48,526 nucleotides of DNA from Geothermobacter hydrogeniphilus. GTDB lineage: Bacteria; Desulfobacterota; Desulfuromonadia; Desulfuromonadales; Geothermobacteraceae. The number at the start of each line of letters is the position of its first letter. Positions within the stretch are counted from its first letter, which is position 1. Both the position numbers and the translations under genes were made by a program. The notes below the pieces were generated by a model. The model had not been told where the DNA came from, did not search any database, and was given only the letters and a program-made list of their open reading frames with translations. The DNA is taken from positions 1 to 48,526 of the forward strand of contig NZ_NAAD01000023.1 in NCBI RefSeq assembly GCF_002093115.1, written 5' to 3'. Below are positions 17,196-25,485 of the stretch, piece after piece.

Positions 17196-17957
17196 ATGCC
17201 TGAACAGCAAGTTGCCCTGATAACCGGTGCCGGCGGCGGCATCGGATTGGCGGCGGCGGAAGCATTGGCCGCCTCCGGCCGCACCGTGGTCCTGGCCGAC
17301 ATCAACCAGGAGGCGGGAGAAGCGGCCGCGCGACGCCTCAACGGCACCTTCATCGCCGCCGACCTGAGCAACCGTCAAGGATGCAGGGTGCTGACCGACA
17401 TGGTCCTCGACCGCTTCGGCCGTTGCGACATCCTCGTCAACAACGCCGGCATCCAGCATGTCGCCGCCATCGAGACGTTTCCCGAGGATAAATGGGATTT
17501 CATCATCAACCTGATGCTGACCGCCCCCTTCCTGCTGACCAAACACCTCTGGTCGAGCATGCGTGAACATGGCTGGGGGCGGATCATCAACATCAACTCG
17601 GTCCACGGTCTGCGCGCCTCGGAATTCAAGGCCGCCTACATCAGCGCCAAACATGGCCTGGCCGGCCTGACCAAAACGGCCGCGCTCGAAGGCGGACCGC
17701 AGGGGATCACGGTCAATTCGATCTGTCCGGCCTATGTCCGCACCCCGCTGGTTGATGCCCAGATCGACGACCAGGCCACGACCCACGGAATTCCGCGCAA
17801 CGAAGTCATCGACGCGATCATGTTGAAAAAAGCGGCCGTTAAACGCCTCATTGAACCGGGCGAGATCGGCAACCTCGTCACCTATCTCTGCTCCGATGCC
17901 GCGGCCTGCATCACGGGATCAATGCTGACCATCGACTGCGGCTGGACCGCCGGCTGA
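17196..17957 (+). CDS. bdhA: D-3-hydroxybutyrate dehydrogenase
   Basis: This 253-residue short-chain dehydrogenase oxidises D-3-hydroxybutyrate to acetoacetate with NAD. It shows TGAGGGIG (nucleotide binding), NNAGIQHVAAIETFP, the catalytic Ser in INSVHGL, and YISAK with the catalytic Tyr and Lys. The segments NNAGIQHVA, SVHGL.AS.FK.AY and CPAYVRTPLVDAQI are typical of the BdhA subfamily rather than 3-oxoacyl reductases, and the C-terminus ends DCGWTAG as in that group. Length is normal for the family. It is the first gene behind a sigma-54 promoter and is followed by an ABC importer. Its product acetoacetate is the substrate of the CoA-transferase at 12626. Confidence 0.88.
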   Translation: MPEQQVALITGAGGGIGLAAAEALAASGRTVVLADINQEAGEAAARRLNGTFIAADLSNRQGCRVLTDMVLDRFGRCDILVNNAGIQHVAAIETFPEDKWDFIINLMLTAPFLLTKHLWSSMREHGWGRIININSVHGLRASEFKAAYISAKHGLAGLTKTAALEGGPQGITVNSICPAYVRTPLVDAQIDDQATTHGIPRNEVIDAIMLKKAAVKRLIEPGEIGNLVTYLCSDAAACITGSMLTIDCGWTAG

Positions 17958-18088
17958 CTGACGGAACCGACGCCTCACCGTCGCGGGCCCGTCCGCCATG
18001 ATGACCGGGTCCAACGGCAGAAACGGTGACGACTTCGTTGCACCATGTATCTTTTTACTTGTTCCACCCCGAGGAAACAACCGCCGCT

Positions 18089-18844
18089 ATGAGCGCAGAA
18101 TACATTCTTGAAACGCGTGACCTAACCAAGGATTTTTCCGGGTTCACCGCCGTCAGTGAAGTCAACCTCAAGGTCCGGAAAGGTTCGATTCACGCCCTGA
18201 TCGGCCCCAACGGCGCCGGCAAGACGACAGTATTCAATCTGCTGACGAAATTTCTCATCCCCTCATCGGGGAGCATTCTGTTCAAGGGCAGGGACATCAC
18301 CCGGGAAAAACCGGCCGATGTCGCCCTGCGCGGGATCATCCGTTCCTTCCAGATTTCTGCCGTCTTCCCGAAACTGACCCCTTTCGAGAATGTCAGAATC
18401 GCGCTGCAGCGTCGACTCGGCACCTGCTATCACTTCTGGAAACCGGTATCGAGTCTCGACATCCTGACTGAACAGGCCTTTGAACTGCTGGATTCCGTCG
18501 GCCTGAAAGAGTTGGCCCATCACCATACCGAGGAGCTTGCCTACGGACAGAAACGGGCCCTGGAAATCGCCACGACCCTGGCCCTTGACCCCGAGTTGAT
18601 GCTCCTCGATGAGCCAACCCAGGGAATGGGTGCTGAAGACGTGGGGAAAATCACCGAACTGGTGCGCAATGTGGCGCAAAACCGTACCATCCTGATGGTC
18701 GAGCACAACCTGAAGGTGGTTGCGAGCCTGGCGGACCGGATCACGGTACTGCAACGGGGGTCCATCCTGGCTGAAGGTGAATACGACGAAGTCTCGCGAA
18801 ATCCGCAAGTCATGGAAGCCTACATGGGGAGCGTGCATGCCTGA
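18089..18844 (+). CDS. livG: branched-chain-type ABC importer ATPase (LivG-like)
   Basis: This 251-residue ATP-binding protein has Walker A GPNGAGKTT, a signature sequence variant ELAYGQKRALEIA in place of LSGGQ, and Walker B LMLLDEPTQGM. It resembles LivG of the hydrophobic amino acid uptake family. The ATG of MSAEYIL is taken as start; a GTG 21 codons earlier would add an unconserved tail. It lies 131 bases after bdhA in the same operon and its last codons overlap the start of the LivF-like gene. With the four following genes it forms a full importer whose substrate is more likely a hydroxy or oxo acid than leucine, judging by the operon. Confidence 0.9.
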   Translation: MSAEYILETRDLTKDFSGFTAVSEVNLKVRKGSIHALIGPNGAGKTTVFNLLTKFLIPSSGSILFKGRDITREKPADVALRGIIRSFQISAVFPKLTPFENVRIALQRRLGTCYHFWKPVSSLDILTEQAFELLDSVGLKELAHHHTEELAYGQKRALEIATTLALDPELMLLDEPTQGMGAEDVGKITELVRNVAQNRTILMVEHNLKVVASLADRITVLQRGSILAEGEYDEVSRNPQVMEAYMGSVHA

Positions 18845-19553
18845 AACCCAGACTCAAGAACTGCTTTCCGTATCGAACCTGCACGCCCACTACGGCGAGT
18901 CGCACATTCTGCACGGCATCGACTTCTCGGTGCGCCGGGGTGAGCTGGTCACCCTGCTCGGCCGCAACGGGGCGGGCAGAACCACAATTCTCAAATCGAT
19001 CCTGGGGCTGGTGGGGCGTCGTTCCGGCTCAATCCGCATCGCGGGGAAGGAAACGATCAAGCTCCCCCCTTACCGCATCGCCCGATTGGGGGTGGGGTAC
19101 TGCCCCGAGGAACGGGGGATTTTCTCCCGGCTCACCGTGGAGGAAAACCTGCTGCTGCCTCCGGTCGTGAAAAGCGGCGGGATGTGCCTGGAGGAAATCT
19201 ACACGCTCTTTACCAACCTGCTGGAACGCAGAAAGAGCATGGGCACCAGTTTATCCGGGGGAGAACAACAGATGCTGGCCATGGCCCGCATTCTGCGCAC
19301 CGGTGCCGACCTGCTGCTGCTCGACGAAATCACCGAGGGGCTCGCGCCGGTCATTGTTCAGGCCCTTGGAAAACTGATCCGTCAACTCAAGGAACGCGGA
19401 TTCACCATTATTCTCGTCGAACAGAATTTTCATTTTGCCGCAGACCTGGCCGACCGTCACTACGTGGTTGACCACGGAAATATCGTGGAGATGATTCCAA
19501 TGGAGGCCCTGGGAGCGAGCATGGAACGGCTCAGCGGCTATCTCGGGGTTTAA
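18837..19553 (+). CDS. livF: branched-chain-type ABC importer ATPase (LivF-like), Walker A Lys to Arg
   Basis: This 238-residue ATPase carries GRNGAGRTT in Walker A, where the canonical lysine is an arginine (codon AGA). The signature LSGGEQQMLAMARIL and Walker B DLLLLDEITEGLAP are intact. LivF pairs with LivG to power the permease. The change may slow or abolish hydrolysis at one of the two composite sites; I believe arginine also occurs in some LivF homologues, so it need not mean inactivation. The start overlaps the end of livG by eight bases, which points to coupled translation. Confidence 0.88.
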   Translation: MPETQTQELLSVSNLHAHYGESHILHGIDFSVRRGELVTLLGRNGAGRTTILKSILGLVGRRSGSIRIAGKETIKLPPYRIARLGVGYCPEERGIFSRLTVEENLLLPPVVKSGGMCLEEIYTLFTNLLERRKSMGTSLSGGEQQMLAMARILRTGADLLLLDEITEGLAPVIVQALGKLIRQLKERGFTIILVEQNFHFAADLADRHYVVDHGNIVEMIPMEALGASMERLSGYLGV

Positions 19554-19588
19554 CGCAAGATTCATTCAATGAAAAAAGGAGCGTCATC

Positions 19589-20803
19589 ATGAAAAAAAGG
19601 CTTATGCAGTTTGTCACGTGTACAACCATTCTCGGCATGGCCATGGTCGCCGGCGCTGCCGGCATTTCCACGGACGTCGTAAAAATCGGCGTGCTTACCG
19701 ACATGTCGGGGGTCTATTCCGCCATCGGCGGCAAAGGGAGCGTGACCGCCGCGAAAATGGCCATCGCGGACTTCGGCGGCAAGGTTCTCGGCAAACCGAT
19801 CAAACTCATCTCCGCCGACCATCAGAACAAAGCGGATATCGCCTCGACCAAGGCGCGGGAATGGGCCGACACCGATCATGTCGACATGATCACCGGCCTG
19901 CTCAACTCAGGATGCGCCCTGGCAGTCCAGAAAATCGGTACGGAGAAAAAGGTGATCTCCATCGCCACCGGCGCGGGCAGCACCACACTGACCAATGAGC
20001 ACTGCAGCCCCTACGGTATCCACTATGTCTACGACACCTATGCTCTTCCCAAGGTCGCCGGTGGCGCCATCGTTGATACCGGCGGCAAGAGCTGGTTCTT
20101 CCTCACCGCCGACTATGCCTTCGGCCATTCCCTGGAAAAGAACACCGCCGCGTTTGTCAAGGCTCACGGAGGAAAGGTTCTCGGGCAGGTCCGCCATCCC
20201 CTGGCCACCTCGGACTTCTCCTCCTACCTGCTGCAGGCCCAGGCTTCCGGAGCCAAGGTTATCGGCCTGGCCAACGCCGGCGGAGATTTCATCAACGCCG
20301 TCAAACAGGCGCGTGAGTTCGGTATTGTTCAGGGCGGGCAGACAATCGCCGGGATGCTGGTTTTCCTGAGCGATGTCAAAAGCCTCGGTCTCGACGTCGC
20401 CCAGGGGATGAATTTCGCGACCAGCTTCTACTGGGACCGCAACGAGGCTTCCCGCAAATGGTCCAAGCGCTACTTTGCCAAGACCGGCTCCATGCCGACC
20501 ATGAACCAGGCCGGGGTCTACTCCGCCGTCACAACCTATCTCAAGGCGATCAAGAAAGCCGGCACCGACAACCCCGACGCCGTCATGAAGACGATGCGCG
20601 GCATGAAAATCAATGATTTCTTCTCCATCAACGGCCACCTGCGCGCCGATGGTTCCATGGTCCACGACATGTTCCTGGTCGAAGTGAAGAAACCTTCCGA
20701 ATCGAAGGCACCCTGGGATCTGCTCAAGGTCATCAAACAAGTGCCTGGCGACGAGGCGTTCATGTCCCTTGCCGAAGGCAGCTGCTCCATGGTGAAGAAA
20801 TAA
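19589..20803 (+). CDS. livK: ABC importer periplasmic binding protein (LivK-like)
   Basis: This 404-residue solute-binding protein has an N-terminal signal peptide (MKKRLMQFVTCTTILGMAMV, cleavage near AGA-AG) and a type I periplasmic fold. Features include VKIGVLTDMSGVYSAIGGKG, WADTDHVDMITGLLNSG and ITGxxNSG-type ligand loops, then FFLTADYAFGHSLE. It resembles the larger LivK-type proteins that bind amides, urea or carboxylates rather than classic leucine-binding proteins. AGGAGC lies before the ATG. Given bdhA upstream and a hydroxyacyl dehydrogenase downstream, 3-hydroxybutyrate or a related short-chain acid is the inferred ligand. A very stable hairpin follows the stop codon. Confidence 0.88.
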   Translation: MKKRLMQFVTCTTILGMAMVAGAAGISTDVVKIGVLTDMSGVYSAIGGKGSVTAAKMAIADFGGKVLGKPIKLISADHQNKADIASTKAREWADTDHVDMITGLLNSGCALAVQKIGTEKKVISIATGAGSTTLTNEHCSPYGIHYVYDTYALPKVAGGAIVDTGGKSWFFLTADYAFGHSLEKNTAAFVKAHGGKVLGQVRHPLATSDFSSYLLQAQASGAKVIGLANAGGDFINAVKQAREFGIVQGGQTIAGMLVFLSDVKSLGLDVAQGMNFATSFYWDRNEASRKWSKRYFAKTGSMPTMNQAGVYSAVTTYLKAIKKAGTDNPDAVMKTMRGMKINDFFSINGHLRADGSMVHDMFLVEVKKPSESKAPWDLLKVIKQVPGDEAFMSLAEGSCSMVKK

Positions 20804-20827
20804 TAAATCACGATCAACAGGGTTGGC

Positions 20828-20861
20828 GGCCCCGGCGCGAAGCCCGCTTCGCGCCGGGGCC
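20828..20861 (+). repeat. 15-bp perfect hairpin between binding-protein and permease genes
   Basis: GGCCCCGGCGCGAAG (20828-20842) and CTTCGCGCCGGGGCC (20847-20861) enclose the loop CCCG. No run of T follows, so it is not a standard terminator. A hairpin here probably protects the 3' end of the binding-protein message and lowers expression of the downstream permease, as is known for other binding-protein operons. Confidence 0.85.
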
Positions 20862-20886
20862 GGACAGCAAACCCGGAGAGCCCGCA

Positions 20887-21792
20887 ATGCATCTATCCTA
20901 TCAAGTCGTACTGGCGCAACTGATGCTCGGACTGAATATCGGCGCCTTTTATGCCATTCTCAGCCTGGGGCTGGCCGTTATTTTCGGATTGCTGAACATT
21001 ATCAACTTCGCCCACGGCGCCCTTTACATGCTCGGCGCCTTCGTGGCCCTGCTCGGCTACAACGAACTGGGCCCGCTGCTGGGCATGCCGGACTTTCACA
21101 TGAACTACTGGACGGCCCTGCTCGTCGCCCCCCTGGTGGTCGGGTCGCTGGGGGTTCTCATCGAAAAAACCATGCTCAGACGCCTGTACAAGGTTGACCA
21201 CCTGTACGGCCTGCTGCTCACGTTCGGGCTGGCATTGATCCTTCAGGGAGTATTTACAAATTACTTCAATGTTTCAGGGATTTCCTATAACGGCAAACCG
21301 GAAATCCTGCGTGGGGCGGTCAACCTGAAATTCATGATGTTCCCCACCTACCGACTCTGGTCGATCGCCATCTCGCTCGCGGTCTGCTTCGCCACCTGGT
21401 TCGTGATCGAACGCACCAAGCTCGGATCCTATCTCCGTGCCGGCACGGAAAACCCCAGCCTGGTGCAGGCCTTCGGCATCAACGTCCCGCTCATGATCAC
21501 CCTGACCTACGGCTTCGGCGTGGGGATGGCGGCCTTTGCCGGAGTGGTGGCGGCGCCGATCTATTCGGTCAGCCCCATCATGGGTTCTGAATTGATCATC
21601 ACCGTCTTTGCCGTGGTCGTCATCGGCGGCATGGGTTCAATCATGGGCTCGATCTGTACCGGGCTCTCCCTCGGCATGCTCGAAGGGTTGACGAAAGTGA
21701 TCTATCCTCCAGCCGCCAACACGGTGATCTTCTTCATGATGATACTGGTGCTGCTGGTAAAACCGGAAGGCCTCTTCGGCAAGGAACAGTGA
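20887..21792 (+). CDS. livH: ABC importer permease (LivH-like)
   Basis: This 301-residue inner-membrane protein has about eight hydrophobic segments and the LivH features GLNIGAFYAILSLGLAVIFGL, NIINFAHGALYMLGA, and the cytoplasmic loop SYLRAGTENPSLVQAFGIN that contacts the ATPase. The end ILVLLVKPEGLFGKEQ is typical of the family. It begins 25 bases after the hairpin and its stop lies 11 bases before the LivM-like start, so it belongs to the bdhA operon. Confidence 0.92.
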   Translation: MHLSYQVVLAQLMLGLNIGAFYAILSLGLAVIFGLLNIINFAHGALYMLGAFVALLGYNELGPLLGMPDFHMNYWTALLVAPLVVGSLGVLIEKTMLRRLYKVDHLYGLLLTFGLALILQGVFTNYFNVSGISYNGKPEILRGAVNLKFMMFPTYRLWSIAISLAVCFATWFVIERTKLGSYLRAGTENPSLVQAFGINVPLMITLTYGFGVGMAAFAGVVAAPIYSVSPIMGSELIITVFAVVVIGGMGSIMGSICTGLSLGMLEGLTKVIYPPAANTVIFFMMILVLLVKPEGLFGKEQ

Positions 21793-21803
21793 AGGAGATA
21801 TCC

Positions 21804-22760
21804 GTGAACCGTAAACTGTGGGCAGCATTGTTTCTGGCGGGACTGGCGGCTCCCTTCCTGATCTACCCGGTGTTCGTGATGCAGCTGCTCTGCTTCGCCC
21901 TGTTCGCCTGCGCCTTCAACCTGTTGATCGGCTATACCGGGCTGCTCTCCTTCGGCCACGCCGCGTTTTTCGGCGGAGCCGCCTATGTCACCGGCTACCT
22001 GGTCAAAAACGCCGGACTGACTCCGGAACTCGGGGTGATCGTCGGAACCCTGGCCGCCGGACTGATGGGATATATCTTCGGCATCCTGACCATCCGCCGC
22101 CAGGGGATCTATTTCGCCATGATTACCCTGGCCCTGGCCCAGGTGATCTATTTTATCGCCCTGAAAGCGCCTTTTACCGGCGGCGAGGACGGCCTGCAGG
22201 ATGTCCCTCGCGGCATGTTCCTGGGGCTGGTCGACCTCGGCCACACGTATCATGTCGCCGGCAAACCGCTGGAGCTCAACCTCTACTATTTCGTTTTCAT
22301 TATCTTCTGCATCGGCTTCTGGATCATCCACCGGGCAATCCACTCCCCGTTCGGTCAAATCCTCAAGGCCATCCGGGAAAACGAACCGCGGGCGATCTCC
22401 CTGGGATACAAGGTGGAACGCCTCAAGCTGCTGGCCTTTGTCATCTCAGCGTCGCTGGCCGGAACGGCCGGCGCAACCAAATCGCTCGTCTTTCAACTCG
22501 CTTCGCTGACCGATGTCAGCTGGCACACCTCCGGAGAAGTGGTCCTGATGACCCTGCTCGGGGGACTCGGCACGGTACTCGGCCCCGTGGTGGGAGCCTT
22601 CACCGTGGTCGCGCTACAGGCGGAACTGAGCGCTTTCGGCTCATGGGTCACCGTGGTCATCGGCATCACCTTCGTTGTCTGCGTTCTGTCTTTTCGGCGC
22701 GGCTTTGTCGGCGAAGTGCTTGAAAAAATCAGGACCCGACCGCCCAAACCGAACGACTGA
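21804..22760 (+). CDS. livM: ABC importer permease (LivM-like)
   Basis: This 318-residue permease shows the LivM pattern: LLIGYTGLLSFGHAAFFGGAAY, YFAMITLALAQVIYF, and the ATPase-contact loop ILKAIRENEPRAISLGYKV. It has about eight to ten membrane helices. I start at the GTG preceded by AGGAGAT at normal distance rather than at a GTG five codons upstream that overlaps livH. It completes the importer with LivG, LivF, LivK and LivH. Confidence 0.92.
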   Translation: MNRKLWAALFLAGLAAPFLIYPVFVMQLLCFALFACAFNLLIGYTGLLSFGHAAFFGGAAYVTGYLVKNAGLTPELGVIVGTLAAGLMGYIFGILTIRRQGIYFAMITLALAQVIYFIALKAPFTGGEDGLQDVPRGMFLGLVDLGHTYHVAGKPLELNLYYFVFIIFCIGFWIIHRAIHSPFGQILKAIRENEPRAISLGYKVERLKLLAFVISASLAGTAGATKSLVFQLASLTDVSWHTSGEVVLMTLLGGLGTVLGPVVGAFTVVALQAELSAFGSWVTVVIGITFVVCVLSFRRGFVGEVLEKIRTRPPKPND

Positions 22761-22764
22761 TAAA

Positions 22765-22930
22765 CATGATGCTTTCGCAAAAAAGCATCATGAGTGTTGG
22801 ATAAGCAAAAAGCGCCGGCAGCAAGGCGCGCGATTGTCAAGCAATGAGGCGTACTTACGTACGTCGAAGCAGCGAGACAAGCGCAGCTTTGCTGCTGCTG
22901 GTGAGTTTTTGCGACGCCATCAAACATAAC
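22765..22930. repeat. repeat element with hairpin inside the operon
   Basis: The element begins with an 11-bp stem, CATGATGCTTT (22765-22775) and AAAGCATCATG (22782-22792). It continues through a GC-rich block with CGTACTTACGTACG and GCAGCTTTGCTGC, ending in TTTTTGCGACGCCATCAA. It separates livM from the dehydrogenase gene and looks like a dispersed intergenic repeat of Desulfuromonadales-type genomes. Its first hairpin could partly terminate transcription. Confidence 0.65.
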
Positions 22931-22949
22931 CCGAGGGAGAAACCTGACG

Positions 22950-23885
22950 ATGGAGAAAACGGCCGTCATCGGCGCCGGCATCATGGGACGCGGAATCGCT
23001 CTGGTTTATGCCCTGCACGGTTGGTCCGTCGCCCTGCATGACACCAGCGGGGAAGCCCTGGAACAGGCGAAAACCCTGATCGGAACCGATCTGACGCTGC
23101 TCGCCGACGAAGGACTGATCTCCGCCGCTGAGTGTCAGGCGACACTGGACAACATCACTCCCACCGCCAGTCTCAAGGAAGCTGTCGGTGATGCCGGGTT
23201 CATCACCGAGGCCGTGCCGGAACAACTGGCCTTGAAATGGCAGATTTTTTCCCGCATCGAGGCCCACGCTCCAGCAACGGCGATCATCGCCTCCAACACC
23301 TCGACCCTGCCGTTGAGCGAACTGAGCAGGCAGCTGGCCCAACCGGAACGGATGCTCATCACGCACTTTTTCAACCCCGCCCACCTGGTGCCGCTGGTGG
23401 AGATCGTCAGGGCGGAGAACACTCCGGAGGAGACCCTCACGACCCTTTTGAATCTGTTGCGTCGGGCGGGGAAAACTCCGGTGGTCCTCAAGAAAGAAGT
23501 TCCGGGATTTATCGCCAACCGCCTGCAGGCCGCCATCCTGCGCGAAGCCCTGCACCTGGTTGAAAGCGGCGTGGCGAGCGAACAGGATATAGACCTGGCG
23601 GTGACCGCCGGTCCCGGTTTCCGCTGGTCGGTCATCGGCCCGCTGGAGACAGCTGATTTCGGCGGCCTGGACACCTGGCAGAGCGTCATGAAAAACCTTG
23701 CCCCCGAACTCGACTGCACGCCCACCACGCCTGCGGTCCTCAAAGAGATGAACCGCCGGGGGGAACTCGGCGTCAAAACCGGTCAGGGGTTCTATGCCTA
23801 CCCGGACCGGCAGACCATCGCCGACAAAATTCGCTTTCGCAACCTGGCGTTCATCCGACTCCTGAAACAGCATCGTCAAGAGTGA
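22950..23885 (+). CDS. 3-hydroxyacyl-CoA / L-3-hydroxyacid dehydrogenase family protein
   Basis: This 311-residue NAD-dependent enzyme has the Rossmann motif GAGIMGRGIA and the catalytic His-Glu pair in HFFNPAHLVPLVEIV. That motif reads like the lambda-crystallin, L-gulonate or L-carnitine dehydrogenase branch, unlike the [12 protein letters not shown] of the standard 3-hydroxybutyryl-CoA dehydrogenase at 46246. Members of that branch oxidise free L-3-hydroxyacids, including L-3-hydroxybutyrate. With bdhA in the same operon it may handle the other stereoisomer. The alternative is an ordinary 3-hydroxyacyl-CoA dehydrogenase. It is separated from livM by a repeat and is the last gene of the operon. 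Confidence 0.75.
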   Translation: MEKTAVIGAGIMGRGIALVYALHGWSVALHDTSGEALEQAKTLIGTDLTLLADEGLISAAECQATLDNITPTASLKEAVGDAGFITEAVPEQLALKWQIFSRIEAHAPATAIIASNTSTLPLSELSRQLAQPERMLITHFFNPAHLVPLVEIVRAENTPEETLTTLLNLLRRAGKTPVVLKKEVPGFIANRLQAAILREALHLVESGVASEQDIDLAVTAGPGFRWSVIGPLETADFGGLDTWQSVMKNLAPELDCTPTTPAVLKEMNRRGELGVKTGQGFYAYPDRQTIADKIRFRNLAFIRLLKQHRQE

Positions 23886-24114
23886 GCATTCTGCCCACGG
23901 CTTCCTTCGGACCATGCCGGGCTCCCTCCTCCCTGCGCCTGTCACCCCCGCCCCTTCTGCACGATTGCAATTCAACATTTTCGTCTGACCTTCCAGAACA
24001 CCTCATCTCGCAAAGCACCCTTCCAAAATCAATTGGCCTGACACCCTCCAACCACTCCAATATCAGCCACAACCCACTGAATATACAAATAAAAGAACGT
24101 CGTTTTATTTTCCC
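23886..24114. other. AT-richer intergenic stretch, no gene seen
   Basis: This stretch lies between the dehydrogenase stop and the TRAP operon promoter. It is lower in GC than its surroundings near 24050-24115 and contains no convincing open reading frame, hairpin terminator or repeat. I saw no sigma-54-type GG-N10-GC element in it. Confidence 0.5.
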
Positions 24115-24143
24115 TTGACTGTCTTGTGAAATTGTCCTAGCCT
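24115..24143 (+). promoter_or_regulatory. sigma-70-type promoter of the TRAP transporter operon
   Basis: TTGACT (24115-24120) is followed at 17 bases by TAGCCT (24138-24143), a good -35 and a weak -10. The tandem operator begins 13 bases downstream of the -10, so a bound repressor would block the start region. The leader to the ATG is about 100 bases. Confidence 0.5.
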
Positions 24144-24155
24144 TTTGTTTCAACA

Positions 24156-24185
24156 ATTGGTCTTACCATTGACTGGTCTACCAAG
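24156..24185 (+). promoter_or_regulatory. tandem GntR-type operator shared with the lut operon
   Basis: ATTGGTCTTACCATT (24156-24170) is followed by CTGGTCTACCAAG, with the two GGT triplets 16 bases apart. The first twelve bases match the lut operator exactly. This links the transporter and the GlcD/GlcF genes to the same regulator as LutABC. The second site has a two-base rather than a three-base centre. Confidence 0.78.
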
Positions 24186-24246
24186 CACCGCCACCATCAG
24201 GCAGACATTGAGATCTGCCACTCAACACCCCAAGAGGAGGAGCCCC

Positions 24247-25401
24247 ATGAAGAAACTGAGACTGTTGATCGGCCTGGCGATCGCCATCAGCCTGGCCCTC
24301 GCCCCCGGCGCCTTTGCCGCCAAACGCGCCAAGTTCGGCGAAGACACCCGCCACACCGCGGTCAAGAAGGAGTTGCGCCGCATCAAGACCTCGGATGAAA
24401 AGATCCGCTGGAAGATGGTCATGCCCTGGAGCAAAGGGCTGCTGTTCTACGACATGGCCCAGCACTTCGCCGACTCGGTGAAACTCGCCTCGGGAGGCCG
24501 GCTCGATATCAAGGTTTTTTCCGCGGGGGAACTGGTCGGAGCGATGGAGACCTTCGACGCCGTCTCCAAGGGCGCGGCCCAGGTCGGACACGACTGGCCC
24601 GGCTACTGGAAAGGCAAAAACGAGAATTTCGTTTCCTTCGCCTCGGTCCCCTTCGGCCTCGACACCGAAGGCTACAATGTCTGGCTTTATGAGCGCGGCG
24701 GACTGGAACAGATGCAGGAACTCTACGGCCGCTACAATCTGGTCGCCTTCCCCTGCGGCAACGGCGGCCAGGAGATGGGCTTCTTCTCCAACAAAAAAGC
24801 CACCAGGATGGAAGACTTCAAGGGGATGCGCGTCCGAACCCCGGGCTGGTACATGGACATCATGAACAGCCTCGGCGCCTCGGTCTCACCGTTGCCGGGC
24901 GGCGAGGTCTACCTCGCCCTGGAGCGCGGCGTGATCGATGCCGCCGAATTCTCCGCCCCCGCCATCAACTACCCGATGGGCTTCGACGAGATCACCAAGT
25001 ACGTCATCGAGCCGGGCGTCCATCAGCCGTCGGTGCAGTGCTCGGTGTTCTTCAACAAGGACGCCTGGGACAAGCTGCCCGCCGATCTGAAGTGGATCGT
25101 CAAGATCGCCGCCAAAGAGACCCAGCTCTGGTCCAACGCCTGGATCGAGAACCTCAACGTTCAGGCGATCAACAAGTTCAAGGAAAAAATCGAATTTGTC
25201 CGCATGGACGATAAGACCCTCAGCGCCTTCGCCAGGAAGACCAAAGAGTATCTGGAAACGGTCAAGGCCAAGAACCCCGATGTCAAGAAGACCCTCGACT
25301 CCCAGGAACAGTTCAAGAAGGATTTTGCCGCCTGGCGCGAGGAACGCGCCGGCGTGGTGCCCTGGCCGATCGATGACTACATCGCCGGCAAACACAACTG
25401 A
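24247..25401 (+). CDS. dctP: TRAP transporter substrate-binding protein (2-oxoacid/lactate type)
   Basis: This 384-residue periplasmic protein has a signal peptide (MKKLRLLIGLAIAISLALAP, cleavage near AFA-AK) and the TRAP DctP-type fold, with KMVMPWSKG, GGRLDIKVFSAGELV, KGMRVRTPGWY and LERGVIDAAEFSAPA. The arginine in MRVRTPG normally pairs with the substrate carboxylate. The DAAEFSAP and PGVHQPS segments resemble the TakP/lactate-binding branch. The ATG preceded by AGGAGG is used. Neighbouring lactate or glycolate dehydrogenase genes and the lut-type operator make lactate or another 2-hydroxyacid the likely ligand. This is inferred, not seen. Confidence 0.88.
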   Translation: MKKLRLLIGLAIAISLALAPGAFAAKRAKFGEDTRHTAVKKELRRIKTSDEKIRWKMVMPWSKGLLFYDMAQHFADSVKLASGGRLDIKVFSAGELVGAMETFDAVSKGAAQVGHDWPGYWKGKNENFVSFASVPFGLDTEGYNVWLYERGGLEQMQELYGRYNLVAFPCGNGGQEMGFFSNKKATRMEDFKGMRVRTPGWYMDIMNSLGASVSPLPGGEVYLALERGVIDAAEFSAPAINYPMGFDEITKYVIEPGVHQPSVQCSVFFNKDAWDKLPADLKWIVKIAAKETQLWSNAWIENLNVQAINKFKEKIEFVRMDDKTLSAFARKTKEYLETVKAKNPDVKKTLDSQEQFKKDFAAWREERAGVVPWPIDDYIAGKHN

Positions 25402-25485
25402 GCAGCCGCAACGGAACTGTCAAAACGGGCGGGGGCGATCGGGCCCCCGCCCCTGTGCTGCATCGCAGAAACGAAAGAGGATCAC

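Noticed and set aside
22761-22949. A small gene in the livM-dehydrogenase gap
   Set aside because: Open frames there run through a palindromic repeat and have no ribosome binding site or recognisable product.
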